Shown: positions 54,161 to 61,777 of the stretch, one piece after another
Numbering within the stretch: the first letter of the stretch is position 1
Layout of the letters: the number at the start of each line of letters is the position of its first letter
DNA from: Bacillus sp. FJAT-14578
GTDB lineage: Bacteria > Bacillota > Bacilli > Bacillales > Bacillaceae_H
Length of the DNA stretch: 64,000 nt
Direction of reading: 5' to 3'
Assembly: GCF_000504165.1 (NCBI RefSeq)
Contig: NZ_AYSE01000013.1
Location: forward strand, 22,245-86,244
The notes under the pieces: model-generated
The model's database searches: none
What the model was told of the DNA's origin: nothing
Seen by the model: only the letters and a program-made list of their open reading frames with translations
Translations under genes and position numbers: made by a program

Positions 54161-55591
54161 ATGAGCTTAGAAACTTTAAACGAACAAGTGAAAAACGATC
54201 TTTCGTATCTCAACTTCAGGGGTGCAGACTGGGTACGGCCGCTCATCCATCCTGAGGGACATGTTTATGATGTAGTGGTCATCGGCGGCGGCCAAAGCGG
54301 CTTAGGCGCGGCATTCGGCCTTTTGCGCGAGCGAATATCCAATAGTCTCGTCATTGATGAAAATCGCGAAGGCTTAGAGGGACCGTGGGAAACCTATGCT
54401 CGTATGGTGACACTGCGAACACCTAAGCATTTGACCTCCATCGACCTCGGGGTTCCTTCTCTGACCTTCCGCTCATGGTGGGAAGCCCAATTCGGACCGA
54501 CAGGCTGGGACGAGGTGGTCAAGATTCCACGGGGAGATTGGATGAACTATCTGCGCTGGTATCGTAAGGTTCTCAATCTTCCTGTCATCAATGAGGTGAA
54601 GCTGAAGCTCATCGAACCGCTTGAAGAGGGGATTCACCGACTGCATATCGAAGGTGCCGGAGCCCCGTCCAACACACTTTTGGCTCGCAAAGTAATTCTG
54701 GCTACGGGTATTCAAGGGGGAGGCGAATGGCACGTACCATCCATGATTACTGAAGAATTGCCGCGTCATCTCTATGCCCACACTTCTGAAGCCATTGATT
54801 TCTCTGTACTTAAAGGTAAAAAGATTGCTATTCTGGGCGGCGGGGCCTCTGCTTTCGATAATGCTCATTTCGCTCTATCCGAAGGTGTGGCTGAAACCCA
54901 TGTTTTTGTCCGTCGCAAACAGATACCGCGAATCAATCCGATCCGTCAGATGGAAATTTCCGGCATAATCGAACGTTTCCACACCCTATCAGACACCGAA
55001 AAATATACGATTTTCGCCCATTTCTTTAAGCACAATCAACCACCGACCAACGACACCTTTGAACGCGCGTCCTCATGGCCAGGTTTCAAATTACACTTAG
55101 GCGCACCATGGCTTGAGGTGAAGGACGCGGGTGAAGGCGCCTTAGTAACCACACCTCAAGGAACATCCAAGTTCGACTTTCTGATTATCAGCACCGGCCT
55201 TCTCACCGATCCAGCTTTACGTCCCGAGCTAAGACTTATCGAACGTCACATTACTCGCTGGGGCGACCGTCATAAGGACCCGGAAGAGTTGAGTAACCCT
55301 GTACTCGATGCGCATCCTTATCTCAGCCCCGGCTTCGCTTTCTTAAGCAGAGATGAACAGGGTAAAAAGCTCATTCATGGGCTTTTCGCTTTCAACTATT
55401 CCGCATTGATTAGTTGTGGTATTTCAGCCTCTGCGCTTTCGGGGATGAGATTTAGTATACCCAAGCTCGTGTCAGCGGTAGCGGACCAGCTTTTCCTTGA
55501 CGATCGTAAAGAGATTCTGAAAAACTTCTTTACCTATGATGAGGTAGAGTTTGTCGGTGACTGGCCAAAAAAGGAAAAAGCTATGAGCTGA
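54161..55591 (+). CDS. FAD/NAD(P)-dependent oxidoreductase, flavin monooxygenase-like
   Basis: A 476-residue flavoprotein. The FAD loop is VYDVVVIGGGQSGLGAAFGL and the NADP loop is KGKKIAILGGGASAFDNAHF. NREGLEGPWETYARMVTLRT resembles the GxWxxN region of flavin monooxygenases. The gene is distinctly GC-richer than its surroundings and stands alone among AT-rich gaps, which suggests horizontal acquisition, probably from an actinobacterial or proteobacterial source. It could hydroxylate a small amine, sulfur compound or siderophore precursor. ATG 54161 follows GAAAGGAATGAAAAACG. A remnant of another gene follows. Confidence 0.8.
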   Translation: MSLETLNEQVKNDLSYLNFRGADWVRPLIHPEGHVYDVVVIGGGQSGLGAAFGLLRERISNSLVIDENREGLEGPWETYARMVTLRTPKHLTSIDLGVPSLTFRSWWEAQFGPTGWDEVVKIPRGDWMNYLRWYRKVLNLPVINEVKLKLIEPLEEGIHRLHIEGAGAPSNTLLARKVILATGIQGGGEWHVPSMITEELPRHLYAHTSEAIDFSVLKGKKIAILGGGASAFDNAHFALSEGVAETHVFVRRKQIPRINPIRQMEISGIIERFHTLSDTEKYTIFAHFFKHNQPPTNDTFERASSWPGFKLHLGAPWLEVKDAGEGALVTTPQGTSKFDFLIISTGLLTDPALRPELRLIERHITRWGDRHKDPEELSNPVLDAHPYLSPGFAFLSRDEQGKKLIHGLFAFNYSALISCGISASALSGMRFSIPKLVSAVADQLFLDDRKEILKNFFTYDEVEFVGDWPKKEKAMS

Positions 55592-55708
55592 AGCCTTCAC
55601 GCATTCGATAGCCCATGCAGCTGCCCAGAAACCGGGAGGCTTTGCAGCTTTTACACAAAACAGAAGTGCGACGGCAAGGTATACCAACAGCGACGGCCCT
55701 CTATTATA
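55579..55708 (+). pseudogene. Remnant of a second transferred gene after the monooxygenase
   Basis: In the +1 frame relative to the monooxygenase, just after its end, about 40 codons read AEAFTHSIAHAAAQKPGGFA and AFTQNRSATARYTNSDGPLL before a stop. Composition is as GC-rich as the monooxygenase and the text looks protein-like, but there is no proper start. It may be the leftover of the neighbouring gene in the donor. I cannot name it. Confidence 0.35.
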
Positions 55709-55730
55709 CTGAATATTAATTCGTTCATCA

Positions 55731-55760
55731 AAAACTCAGATGGAGAATCTGAGTTTTTTC
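55731..55760 (+). terminator. Terminator after the monooxygenase region
   Basis: AAAACTCAGAT pairs exactly with ATCTGAGTTTT over 5 bases, then TT and C. Confidence 0.8.
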
Positions 55761-55800
55761 ATTTCCCAGATTGGCGGTTAAGAAAAGGCGCATAACGACA

Positions 55801-55845
55801 GTAAGCGACCTTGTTTCTCCTGATTAGAAAAACAAGGTCGCTTAC
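55801..55845. repeat. Perfect 16-bp stem palindrome
   Basis: GTAAGCGACCTTGTTT pairs exactly with its complement over 13 bases. It lies about 115 bases beyond the end of the minus-strand gene at 55962 and could act as its distal terminator. Confidence 0.5.
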
Positions 55846-55961
55846 ATCATTTCCTCATTCATTTTTTCTACCCTTTCATCTTCCTTTATTGGTTGATTGT
55901 TCGGCCATTATGTTAAGTGTAGTTCTCCTCCTCAAAATTCATTCCTATCCACGAAACTCTT

Positions 55962-56159
55962 TTAAGAAATGTTTTTTAATTTCTCTGTTAATCGCAGGAA
56001 CGCTTCCCTGTTTCGATCTTGCAATGACTGGTCAATTTCTTTTTCGATTTGCCCTATTCTAAAATCAAGAAGTGCTTTTTCCAATATCCTTTCCGCAATT
56101 AGCGAATCCATATCTTTTTCCTTGGAATGTTGAGATACTTGGGAAACATACTTTTCCAT
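55962..56159 (-). CDS. Small IDEAL-domain-like protein
   Basis: A 65-residue, highly charged helical protein. The segment LLDFRIGQIEKEIDQSLQDR followed by NREAFLRLTEKLK resembles the IDEAL domain of Firmicutes (a conserved I-D-x-A/S-L, then F-x-x-L-T). IDEAL domains appear in small Bacillus proteins with regulatory or unknown roles. ATG 56159 follows AAGGAGTTGATTTTTTT. The neighbour at 56230 runs in the same direction 70 bases upstream. Confidence 0.7.
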   Translation of the reverse strand: MEKYVSQVSQHSKEKDMDSLIAERILEKALLDFRIGQIEKEIDQSLQDRNREAFLRLTEKLKNIS

Positions 56160-56229
56160 AAAAAAATCAACTCCTTATCCTTCTGGTCATTGTATATTTA
56201 CTCTTAGTTAATGATTTCAGACTCTCTTC

Positions 56230-56574
56230 CTAAGCACTTGTTTTCAAATATGAGGATGAATTGTATGAACTTACTTTACATTTAATATAGGTTTGTGTTG
56301 TCTCGAATAAATCCGCCGCAAACAACGTGGCTCCATAGAACGTTTTAGCTTTTGCCATTTCTCTGCTAACAATATAATCATAAACCACCGCTTCTACATC
56401 ACCAATAAATGGTAAAATATATCGATTTTCTACAAAGATTTGATAAACTTCAATAATTAAAGATGAACTCTTATCAAGGGTTCTCTCCAATTGTTCTATT
56501 AGATATTCATTAAGGATAAACCCATTTTCCACCACATATTTTAACTCTTCTAAAAATAATCTGTTTTTGTTCAT
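56230..56574 (-). CDS. Conserved hypothetical protein
   Basis: A 114-residue, mostly helical soluble protein beginning MNKNRLFLEELKYVVENGFI. It has one cysteine and a serine-rich end (VSSYNSSSYLKTS). No family is recognised. The ATG at 56574 follows AAGGAGTGATAATGG. A perfect cre site 53 bases upstream suggests carbon catabolite control, and the IDEAL-domain gene follows. Confidence 0.65.
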   Translation of the reverse strand: MNKNRLFLEELKYVVENGFILNEYLIEQLERTLDKSSSLIIEVYQIFVENRYILPFIGDVEAVVYDYIVSREMAKAKTFYGATLFAADLFETTQTYIKCKVSSYNSSSYLKTSA

Positions 56575-56626
56575 TCCATTATCACTCCTTCTTAATAGTA
56601 ATATTTTACAACAAACAACCTAAAAT

Positions 56627-56640
56627 TGAAAGCGTTTTCA
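56627..56640 (-). promoter_or_regulatory. Perfect cre site
   Basis: TGAAAGCGTTTTCA fits the CcpA consensus TGWAAGCGYTWNCA completely and is palindromic through ATTGAAAGCGTTTTCAAT. It is 53 bases upstream of the hypothetical gene at 56574. The rest of the gap to 56950 shows nothing else. Confidence 0.6.
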
Positions 56641-56951
56641 ATATAAAAAGATTCTAAAAAGAAATCAATTCCTCCCTTTGTCTGTAAGTGCTTGATATGT
56701 TAGTTAGAGTTATCTGTAGTATAGAAGGTTTTATATAATCCCTCCAGCGATTTGTCAAAAGAGCTGACATGAAATCCAAATGATTGTACAAATTGGAAGA
56801 ACACCTGACAAAGTTACTGTGCTGTAGATGAAATCACTCATAATTATTATCCAAGTATCCGACCTGTATCTTCATTGAAATCGAGTATTAATTTTTGACT
56901 CATTTGCTTATTTTTCAAGTAAAGAGAAATAACTTCTACTAAAAAAATAAA

Positions 56952-56984
56952 AAAAAGCGCATTGATTGTTTCAATACGCTTTTT
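56952..56984 (-). terminator. Terminator of the 5S-tRNA operon
   Basis: On the minus strand AAAAGCGTATTGA pairs with TCAATGCGCTTTT, followed by a long T-run. It lies about 50 bases beyond tRNA-Gly. Confidence 0.85.
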
Positions 56985-57036
56985 AGCAGGTTACATAACA
57001 ATATAGTTATATTCTCGGTCTTCGTTCCTTAATTGA

Positions 57037-57107
57037 AGCGGGTGATGAGAATCGAACTCACGACATCAGCTTGGAAGGCTGAGGTTTTACCATTAAACTA
57101 CACCCGC
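57037..57107 (-). tRNA. tRNA-Gly (anticodon TCC)
   Basis: Cloverleaf complete with 7-bp acceptor GCGGGTG/CACCCGC and anticodon loop CTTCCAA. CCA is not encoded. It is the last gene of the 5S-tRNA operon; an identical copy lies at 63153. Confidence 0.95.
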
Positions 57108-57120
57108 ATATTTTATTTCA

Positions 57121-57197
57121 TGGGGCGATTGATGGGAATCGAACCCACGAATGCCAGAGCCACAATCTGGTGCGTTAACCACTTCGCCACAACCGCC
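57121..57197 (-). tRNA. tRNA-His (anticodon GTG)
   Basis: Anticodon loop TTGTGGC; the acceptor stem has the extra G(-1) pairing with C73 that marks tRNA-His. CCA is encoded. Confidence 0.95.
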
Positions 57198-57200
57198 ATA

Positions 57201-57285
57201 TGGTGGAGGGGGACGGATTCGAACCGCCGAACCCTGAGGGAGCGGATTTACAGTCCGCCGCGTTTAGCCACTTCGCTACCCCTCC
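57201..57285 (-). tRNA. tRNA-Tyr (anticodon GTA)
   Basis: Class II tRNA with a long variable arm, anticodon loop CTGTAAA, acceptor GGAGGGG. CCA is encoded. Confidence 0.95.
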
Positions 57286-57294
57286 ATTTAAAAA

Positions 57295-57367
57295 TGCCGG
57301 TAAGAGGTTTTAACCCTCCAACCTATTGATTAAAAATCAAACGCTCTGCCAATACAACTACTGAGCC
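57295..57367 (-). pseudogene. Degenerate tRNA derived from tRNA-Thr, anticodon UUU
   Basis: A 73-base tRNA-like segment between tRNA-Arg and tRNA-Tyr. Aligned to the tRNA-Thr at 63262 it shares GTAG, ATTGG.AGAGC, TAATCA.TAGGTTGG, CCTCT and CCGGCA. However, the acceptor no longer pairs (5' GGCTCAG against TTACCGG), the T-loop reads TTAAAAC instead of TTCAA, and the anticodon loop has become TTTTTAA (UUU, Lys) in place of CTTGTAA (UGU). CCA is lost. The anticodon stem still pairs. It is most likely a decayed tRNA-Thr gene. Confidence 0.7.
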
Positions 57368-57377
57368 TTTTTATAAA

Positions 57378-57454
<77 letters not shown>

Positions 57455-57467
57455 ATATAAAAAATAG

Positions 57468-57549
57468 TACCGGTGGTCGGGGTCGAACCGACACTCCAGA
57501 AGGAACACGATTTTGAGTCGTGCGCGTCTGCCAATTCCGCCACACCGGC
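57468..57549 (-). tRNA. tRNA-Leu (anticodon CAA)
   Basis: Class II tRNA with long variable arm, anticodon loop CTCAAAA, acceptor GCCGGTG. CCA is not encoded. Confidence 0.93.
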
Positions 57550-57562
57550 ATGATAAATTAAA

Positions 57563-57638
57563 TGGTGAGCCATGAAGGACTCGAACCTTCGACCCTCTGA
57601 TTAAAAGTCAGATGCTCTACCGACTGAGCTAATGGCTC
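57563..57638 (-). tRNA. tRNA-Lys (anticodon TTT)
   Basis: Anticodon loop CTTTTAA, acceptor GAGCCAT/ATGGCTC, canonical T-loop GGTTCGAGTCC, CCA encoded. This is the intact UUU-reading tRNA of the cluster. Confidence 0.95.
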
Positions 57639-57640
57639 TT

Positions 57641-57715
57641 TGGCTGGGCTAGCTGGATTCGAACCAACGCATGACGGAGTCAAAGTCCGTTGCCTTACCG
57701 CTTGGCTATAGCCCA
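57641..57715 (-). tRNA. tRNA-Gln (anticodon TTG)
   Basis: Anticodon loop CTTTGAC, acceptor TGGGCTA/TAGCCCA, CCA encoded. Confidence 0.94.
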
Positions 57716-57722
57716 ATATGAA

Positions 57723-57798
57723 TGGTGGAGGATGACGGGATCGAACCGCCGACCCCCTGCTTGTAAGGCAGGTGCTCTCCCAGCTGAGCTAATCCTCC
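57723..57798 (-). tRNA. tRNA-Val (anticodon TAC)
   Basis: Anticodon loop CTTACAA, acceptor GGAGGAT/ATCCTCC, CCA encoded. Confidence 0.95.
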
Positions 57799-57826
57799 AG
57801 TTTTACAGGTTTTAACCTGTAAATGA

Positions 57827-57898
57827 TGACCCGTACGGGATTCGAACCCGTGTTACCGCCGTGAAAGGGCGGTGTCTTAACCGCTTGACCAACGGGCC
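57827..57898 (-). tRNA. tRNA-Glu (anticodon TTC)
   Basis: Anticodon loop CTTTCAC, acceptor GGCCCGT/ACGGGTC, CCA not encoded. It is the first tRNA after 5S rRNA. An apparently identical copy starts at 63959. Confidence 0.95.
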
Positions 57899-57907
57899 AA
57901 ATTTAAA

Positions 57908-58024
<117 letters not shown>

Positions 58025-58092
58025 CAATATGAAGGTTATTCCTTCAAAACTAGATAACGAACTACTGAGTGTCGCCGATAAGCGACTTTCGT

Positions 58093-58194
58093 ATAATAAC
58101 ATTTCAAAAACTAAAAGTCAAACACTTTTTATTTTGGTGTCCATCACATCGACGCGACTCTTAATAATATAATGCATTTTAATATAACCGTCAA
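58093..58194 (-). promoter_or_regulatory. Two rrn-type tandem promoters of the 5S-tRNA operon
   Basis: P1 on the minus strand: TTGACG (58194-58189), 17 bases, TATATT (58171-58166). P2: TTGACT (58121-58116), 17 bases, TATTAT (58098-58093). Tandem strong promoters are typical of Bacillus rrn operons. They read straight into 5S rRNA. The rest of the gap up to 58454 holds only a terminator at 58306. Confidence 0.75.
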
Positions 58195-58305
58195 CTATTT
58201 TTTATAAAATAATACGACACTCTTTTCTAAACACCATTTTATAATTTCAATACAAAAATGCCCCTCTCAACTAAACTGTACATAGAACAAGGTGGTAAAC
58301 AAAAA

Positions 58306-58331
58306 GCGTGAGACACTTTTAAGTTTCACGC
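58306..58331 (-). terminator. Terminator of the DinB-like gene
   Basis: GCGTGA pairs with TCACGC with partial inner pairing; on the minus strand TTTTTG follows. It lies 125 bases beyond the stop. Confidence 0.5.
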
Positions 58332-58454
58332 CCTTCTTTATTGTTCGACATATTGTTTCCATTTACGATTTTAGAACTTCCTTTCTTTTCGAGCCAATCT
58401 TCGTTTTTGAATAAAAACCTAAAAAGTCAATCGGTTATATACATAGATATTTGC

Positions 58455-58928
58455 TTATTTAGAAGAAATCGATTGATATAATCGCTTAATTGTTTCGATA
58501 TGTAGTGCTTCATGATAAAAACTAAATAAAAATACTTCACCCACTGTGTAAAACTTAATGCCTGAACGATTTGTAAATGGAGTTGGTAATTTTTCATGCA
58601 AACGCCCTTGAATGAAATCATTGATTCTTGTTTTTTGCTCTGTCAATATCATGGCAATCTCCGCAAATGATGGAGGCGTTTCTTCCCATTCTGTTGGTTT
58701 TGTTCCAGCACCAAAAAGCTGCTCATAATTTTCCGGAAGGCCCATCTCTTTACCCAGAAGCCCAAAGACGAGTTTTTCCTGTACAAATGCAATGTGACCA
58801 AAATTCCAGCGAATATTGTTGTTAAAACCGTCTGGAATAATATCCGAAATCTCCTCTGGCATTTTCTCCATCGTTCGTTCAGTTATTTTTCGCACTGTTT
58901 CCATATGATGAATGATTGTTTGTTCCAA
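58455..58928 (-). CDS. DinB-like four-helix protein
   Basis: A 157-residue DinB/YfiT-like four-helix bundle. His residues placed for metal binding are in IIHHMETVRKI, WNFGHIAFVQEKL and FYHEALHIETIKRL. The family includes metal-dependent thiol transferases and proteins of unknown role. TTG at 58928 follows GGGAGGTTTTTTC. A shorter in-frame neighbour at 58427 is a shadow. Confidence 0.85.
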   Translation of the reverse strand: MEQTIIHHMETVRKITERTMEKMPEEISDIIPDGFNNNIRWNFGHIAFVQEKLVFGLLGKEMGLPENYEQLFGAGTKPTEWEETPPSFAEIAMILTEQKTRINDFIQGRLHEKLPTPFTNRSGIKFYTVGEVFLFSFYHEALHIETIKRLYQSISSK

Positions 58929-59045
58929 GAAAAAACCTCCCTTTTTTCATATCCTCCATATAGTCATTTCTCGTCATTCACATTCATTTCCTTCTAAATA
59001 GATAAAACACCATTCTATCTTTTCGAACGGTGTTAAAATGGTGAT

Positions 59046-59684
59046 TTATCTGTTTAGCTGCACAATAAAATCATTTAATTTATCCAGTGTGGTTAAATTA
59101 TGATTACACTTTTGACTATCTTGGCAAATGTAGTTCCCTCTTTTAATAAATGTACCTTTGTCTGATCCTTTCGATTCAGAAAGAAACATCCCCACTTCCT
59201 CATAGGCATTACATATGGCACAAATCCCTTTTTGATTACTATTTTCAAATGTACCCTGTAAGCCTATGAGCTTGTCTTGATGCCCGACTACAATATATTT
59301 TTTATTTGAGCCCTTATCATGCCAACCCAAGTATGAAATTTCCTTTAAATCCAGGTTCTCTAATAAAGGAACTTTTAATTTCTTCGCTTTAGGGAATAAC
59401 TTTTTTAACTTTTGTTCGGTCACTTCTTTAAAAGGAATAACATATGGCTTTAATTGTACTAAAAATTCTTCAGCTTGTGTTTTATCTTTGATTTTAAGGA
59501 TTGGTTCCATTAACTGTTTTTGCTCCTCGTTAAGGTCCCCGAACAAATTTGATACTTTTTCTTTAGCCATAGACTTCAATGCATTAAGAACATCAATATC
59601 GTTAACGGTTGAATGTCCGTTTATTAGAGTTTGTGTTTGAGCCTTAATAAAATTATACTGGTTACTTCTGATAAAAGGTTCCAT
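59046..59684 (-). CDS. FusB/FusC-type elongation factor G-binding protein
   Basis: A 212-residue protein with the two-domain FusB layout: an N-terminal helical bundle (FIRSNQYNFIKAQTQTLING) and a C-terminal treble-clef zinc domain with CAICNAYEEVGMF and GNYICQDSQKCNHNL. FusB-type proteins bind EF-G and free it from fusidic-acid-stalled ribosomes. Chromosomal versions in Bacillus are common and their native role is less clear. The ATG at 59684 follows AGGAGTGATCAT. Confidence 0.85.
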   Translation of the reverse strand: MEPFIRSNQYNFIKAQTQTLINGHSTVNDIDVLNALKSMAKEKVSNLFGDLNEEQKQLMEPILKIKDKTQAEEFLVQLKPYVIPFKEVTEQKLKKLFPKAKKLKVPLLENLDLKEISYLGWHDKGSNKKYIVVGHQDKLIGLQGTFENSNQKGICAICNAYEEVGMFLSESKGSDKGTFIKRGNYICQDSQKCNHNLTTLDKLNDFIVQLNR

Positions 59685-59847
59685 TATGATCACTCCTATT
59701 CATGTGTCACTCAACACATCATTCCCTTTCATTTTAAAAGATTCACTTATTTTATTCCATGCAGAAAATGACTAAGAAACAAACTCGACATACAAAAAGC
59801 ACTGATACTCTCTTTTTAAAGATCATCAGTGCTACAGTCCCCGTTCC

Positions 59848-59958
59848 TATTTGCCCCGCATTAACGGGCAGTAAGACCCCATTTCAAAGCTTAGAGACCT
59901 CAGAGAAACTTAAAACTTAAGTGGGGGATGAAGGAAAACCTTCACTTATGGAAGTTTC
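59848..59958 (+). repeat. Copy of the ~50-bp repeat with an internal insertion
   Basis: CCCCGCATTAACGGGCAGTA and AGACCCC are separated from CTTATGGAAGTTTCCTTTAT by about 60 bases that include AACTTAAGTGGGGGATGAAG. It directly abuts the stop of the CD3324-type gene, as the copy at 45345 abuts the flavodoxin-type gene. Confidence 0.6.
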
Positions 59959-59960
59959 CT

Positions 59961-60224
59961 TTATTTAGAGTAAACAATTTTTTTAATCGTTTCTATTGAA
60001 AGAAAGTATTCTTCAGCTAATTGATCAATCGTCGTGCCGCCCTTAAATGCACTTTTAATGGAGGCATTTCTATCATCAATTAACTTTCTCCCCCCAGAAC
60101 GTGCACCCCATTTTTGATAAGTCTTTTTGGGTTTCGGAATATAAATTGTTTCTCCTTGAATATACTTTTGAATTTCCGCTATCAGGTTTTCAGGTAAAAC
60201 AGTGGTTGCTTTTACATATTTCAT
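59961..60224 (-). CDS. CD3324-type/Mor-like small DNA-binding protein
   Basis: An 87-residue protein: MKYVKATTVLPENLIAEIQK, YIQGETIYIPKP, KKWGARSGGRK-like text and a C-terminal helix-turn-helix (GGTTIDQLAEEYFLSIETIK). This matches the CD3324 family, whose fold resembles the Mor activator. It is probably a transcription regulator; targets are unknown. ATG 60224 has AAGGGG 11 bases ahead. Confidence 0.8.
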   Translation of the reverse strand: MKYVKATTVLPENLIAEIQKYIQGETIYIPKPKKTYQKWGARSGGRKLIDDRNASIKSAFKGGTTIDQLAEEYFLSIETIKKIVYSK

Positions 60225-60316
60225 TTCTGCCAGCCCCTTATTCTTTTATTAATAATAAAAATAAGGTGCAAAGCCTAATAAATTAGAAATGATAAAGCTC
60301 ATTTGGCGATTTTCTT

Positions 60317-60412
60317 TCAGATGAAAATCCGCCCCATGCAAAGTATCGCCTTTCCAATACTAGGCTTTGCATGAGTCGTTGCAGATTCTGGCAACCTAAT
60401 CTTATTTGCCAT
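60317..60412 (-). CDS. Possible small protein of 31 residues
   Basis: An ATG at 60412 behind an excellent GGAGGTGAAGAG opens MANKIRLPESATTHAKPSIG and ends in ILCMGRIFI. No family is recognised. The surrounding gap has an inverted repeat (TGCAAAGCCTA at 60272 against TAGGCTTTGCA at 60361), which could instead point to a structured RNA. Plausible but weak. Confidence 0.35.
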   Translation of the reverse strand: MANKIRLPESATTHAKPSIGKAILCMGRIFI

Positions 60413-60497
60413 CTCTTCACCTCCTCTCAAATTTTTAGATGTCGAACGATTTGGATATTTTATACAATTCAATAATGATTATAAAATAAATTAAGCC

Positions 60498-61652
60498 TTA
60501 TTGTATACTATTTATCCGAACAGCTTGAATCAATCGAAATAACTGACTAGTAGTGAAGCGTAAATTGTCAAAAGTAACTTTCGAATCCATCGCCTGTTCA
60601 AGAGACATCGGTGCGTTCATAATAGAGAAACAGGAGGTGATGCCAAGCTGATTTAAAGCGGACGCCTCTTCTGTAACACCACCTGCAAGTGCAATTACCG
60701 GAATACCGTACTTATGCGCCAATTGGGCTATACCTAAAGGTGCCTTCCCCATTGAAGTTTGCCCATCTAATTTTCCTTCGCCTGTAATAACAAAATCGAT
60801 ACCTTGTATTTGATCTTCCACTTCAACAATATCTAAAATTAGTTGAATCCCAGACTGGAGCTGGGCCTGTAAGAGGCCTGAAAATGCAGCTCCAAGCCCA
60901 CCGGCAGCACCCCCACCAACAATATTATGGATATCCGTATCCACCTCATGCAAAACAACCTGCGCAAAGTTTTTAAGCCCTTTATCCAGCTCTTTTATCA
61001 TCTCCGTTGTTGCTCCTTTTTGAGGACCGAAAATATAAGCCGCTCCGTGCGGACCATAAAGAGGATTGTTTACATCACAAGCCACTCTGAACGTGCAATC
61101 CTTCAAACCGGGATGTACATTGATTACATCAATTTTGCGAACGCTTTGTAGCACCTTTCCTCCTAAACCTACTTCCTCATGGTGTTCATCCAAGAAACTG
61201 AAACCTAACGCCTGAAGCATCCCAACTCCTGCATCATTTGTGGCACTGCCGCCAAGACCAATGACAAATTCGCGACATCCTTTATCTATCGCATTACAAA
61301 TGAGTTCTCCAACCCCATATGTAGTAGTCACGGACGGATTACGTTCGCTAGAAGGAACAAGCGGCAAACCACATGCTGCTGCAACTTCAATCACAGCCGT
61401 TTTCCCATCTCCTAATATGCCGTATACAGCATCAACTTTTTCTGTCAGCGGTCCCGTTACTTCTTTTTGAATCAATTGTCCACCTGTTGCCTGGACCAAT
61501 GCTTCTACAGTACCTTCACCACCATCTGCCAGCGGTAAAGTTATAATTTGGGCATCATAGTAAACATCTTTTATCCCTAAAGAAATGGCTTTACTCCCAT
61601 CTATAGAAGAAATGCTTCCTTTAAATGAATCGATTGCAATTAAAACCTTCAT
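60498..61652 (-). CDS. garK: Glycerate 2-kinase, type I
   Basis: A 384-residue kinase that makes 2-phosphoglycerate from glycerate. Typical text: KVLIAIDSFKGSISSIDGSK, LPLADGGEGTVEALVQATGG, FVIGLGGSATNDAGVGMLQA and FVITGEGKLDGQTSMGKAPL. The CdaR-type regulator lies directly upstream, the usual partner of glycerate/glucarate genes. No glycerate permease is adjacent. ATG 61652. Confidence 0.93.
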   Translation of the reverse strand: MKVLIAIDSFKGSISSIDGSKAISLGIKDVYYDAQIITLPLADGGEGTVEALVQATGGQLIQKEVTGPLTEKVDAVYGILGDGKTAVIEVAAACGLPLVPSSERNPSVTTTYGVGELICNAIDKGCREFVIGLGGSATNDAGVGMLQALGFSFLDEHHEEVGLGGKVLQSVRKIDVINVHPGLKDCTFRVACDVNNPLYGPHGAAYIFGPQKGATTEMIKELDKGLKNFAQVVLHEVDTDIHNIVGGGAAGGLGAAFSGLLQAQLQSGIQLILDIVEVEDQIQGIDFVITGEGKLDGQTSMGKAPLGIAQLAHKYGIPVIALAGGVTEEASALNQLGITSCFSIMNAPMSLEQAMDSKVTFDNLRFTTSQLFRLIQAVRINSIQ

Positions 61653-61756
61653 CGCTTGATCCCCCTTATTTATCTTTGATTATAAGCGAAGTAAAATGTG
61701 GATGTAATGGGCTGCGTAACAAAGGATTAACCCGTACTTTGTTTTCTATAACAAAA

Positions 61757-61777
61757 AAACTCCAAACTAAAGAGTTT
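61757..61777 (-). terminator. Terminator of the CdaR-type gene
   Basis: AAACTC pairs with GAGTTT over 9 bases, overlapping the stop codon region at 61767, with TTTTTTT on the minus strand. Confidence 0.6.

Noticed and set aside
57033..57329. 98-residue plus-strand frame
   Set aside because: It runs antisense through three tRNA genes.
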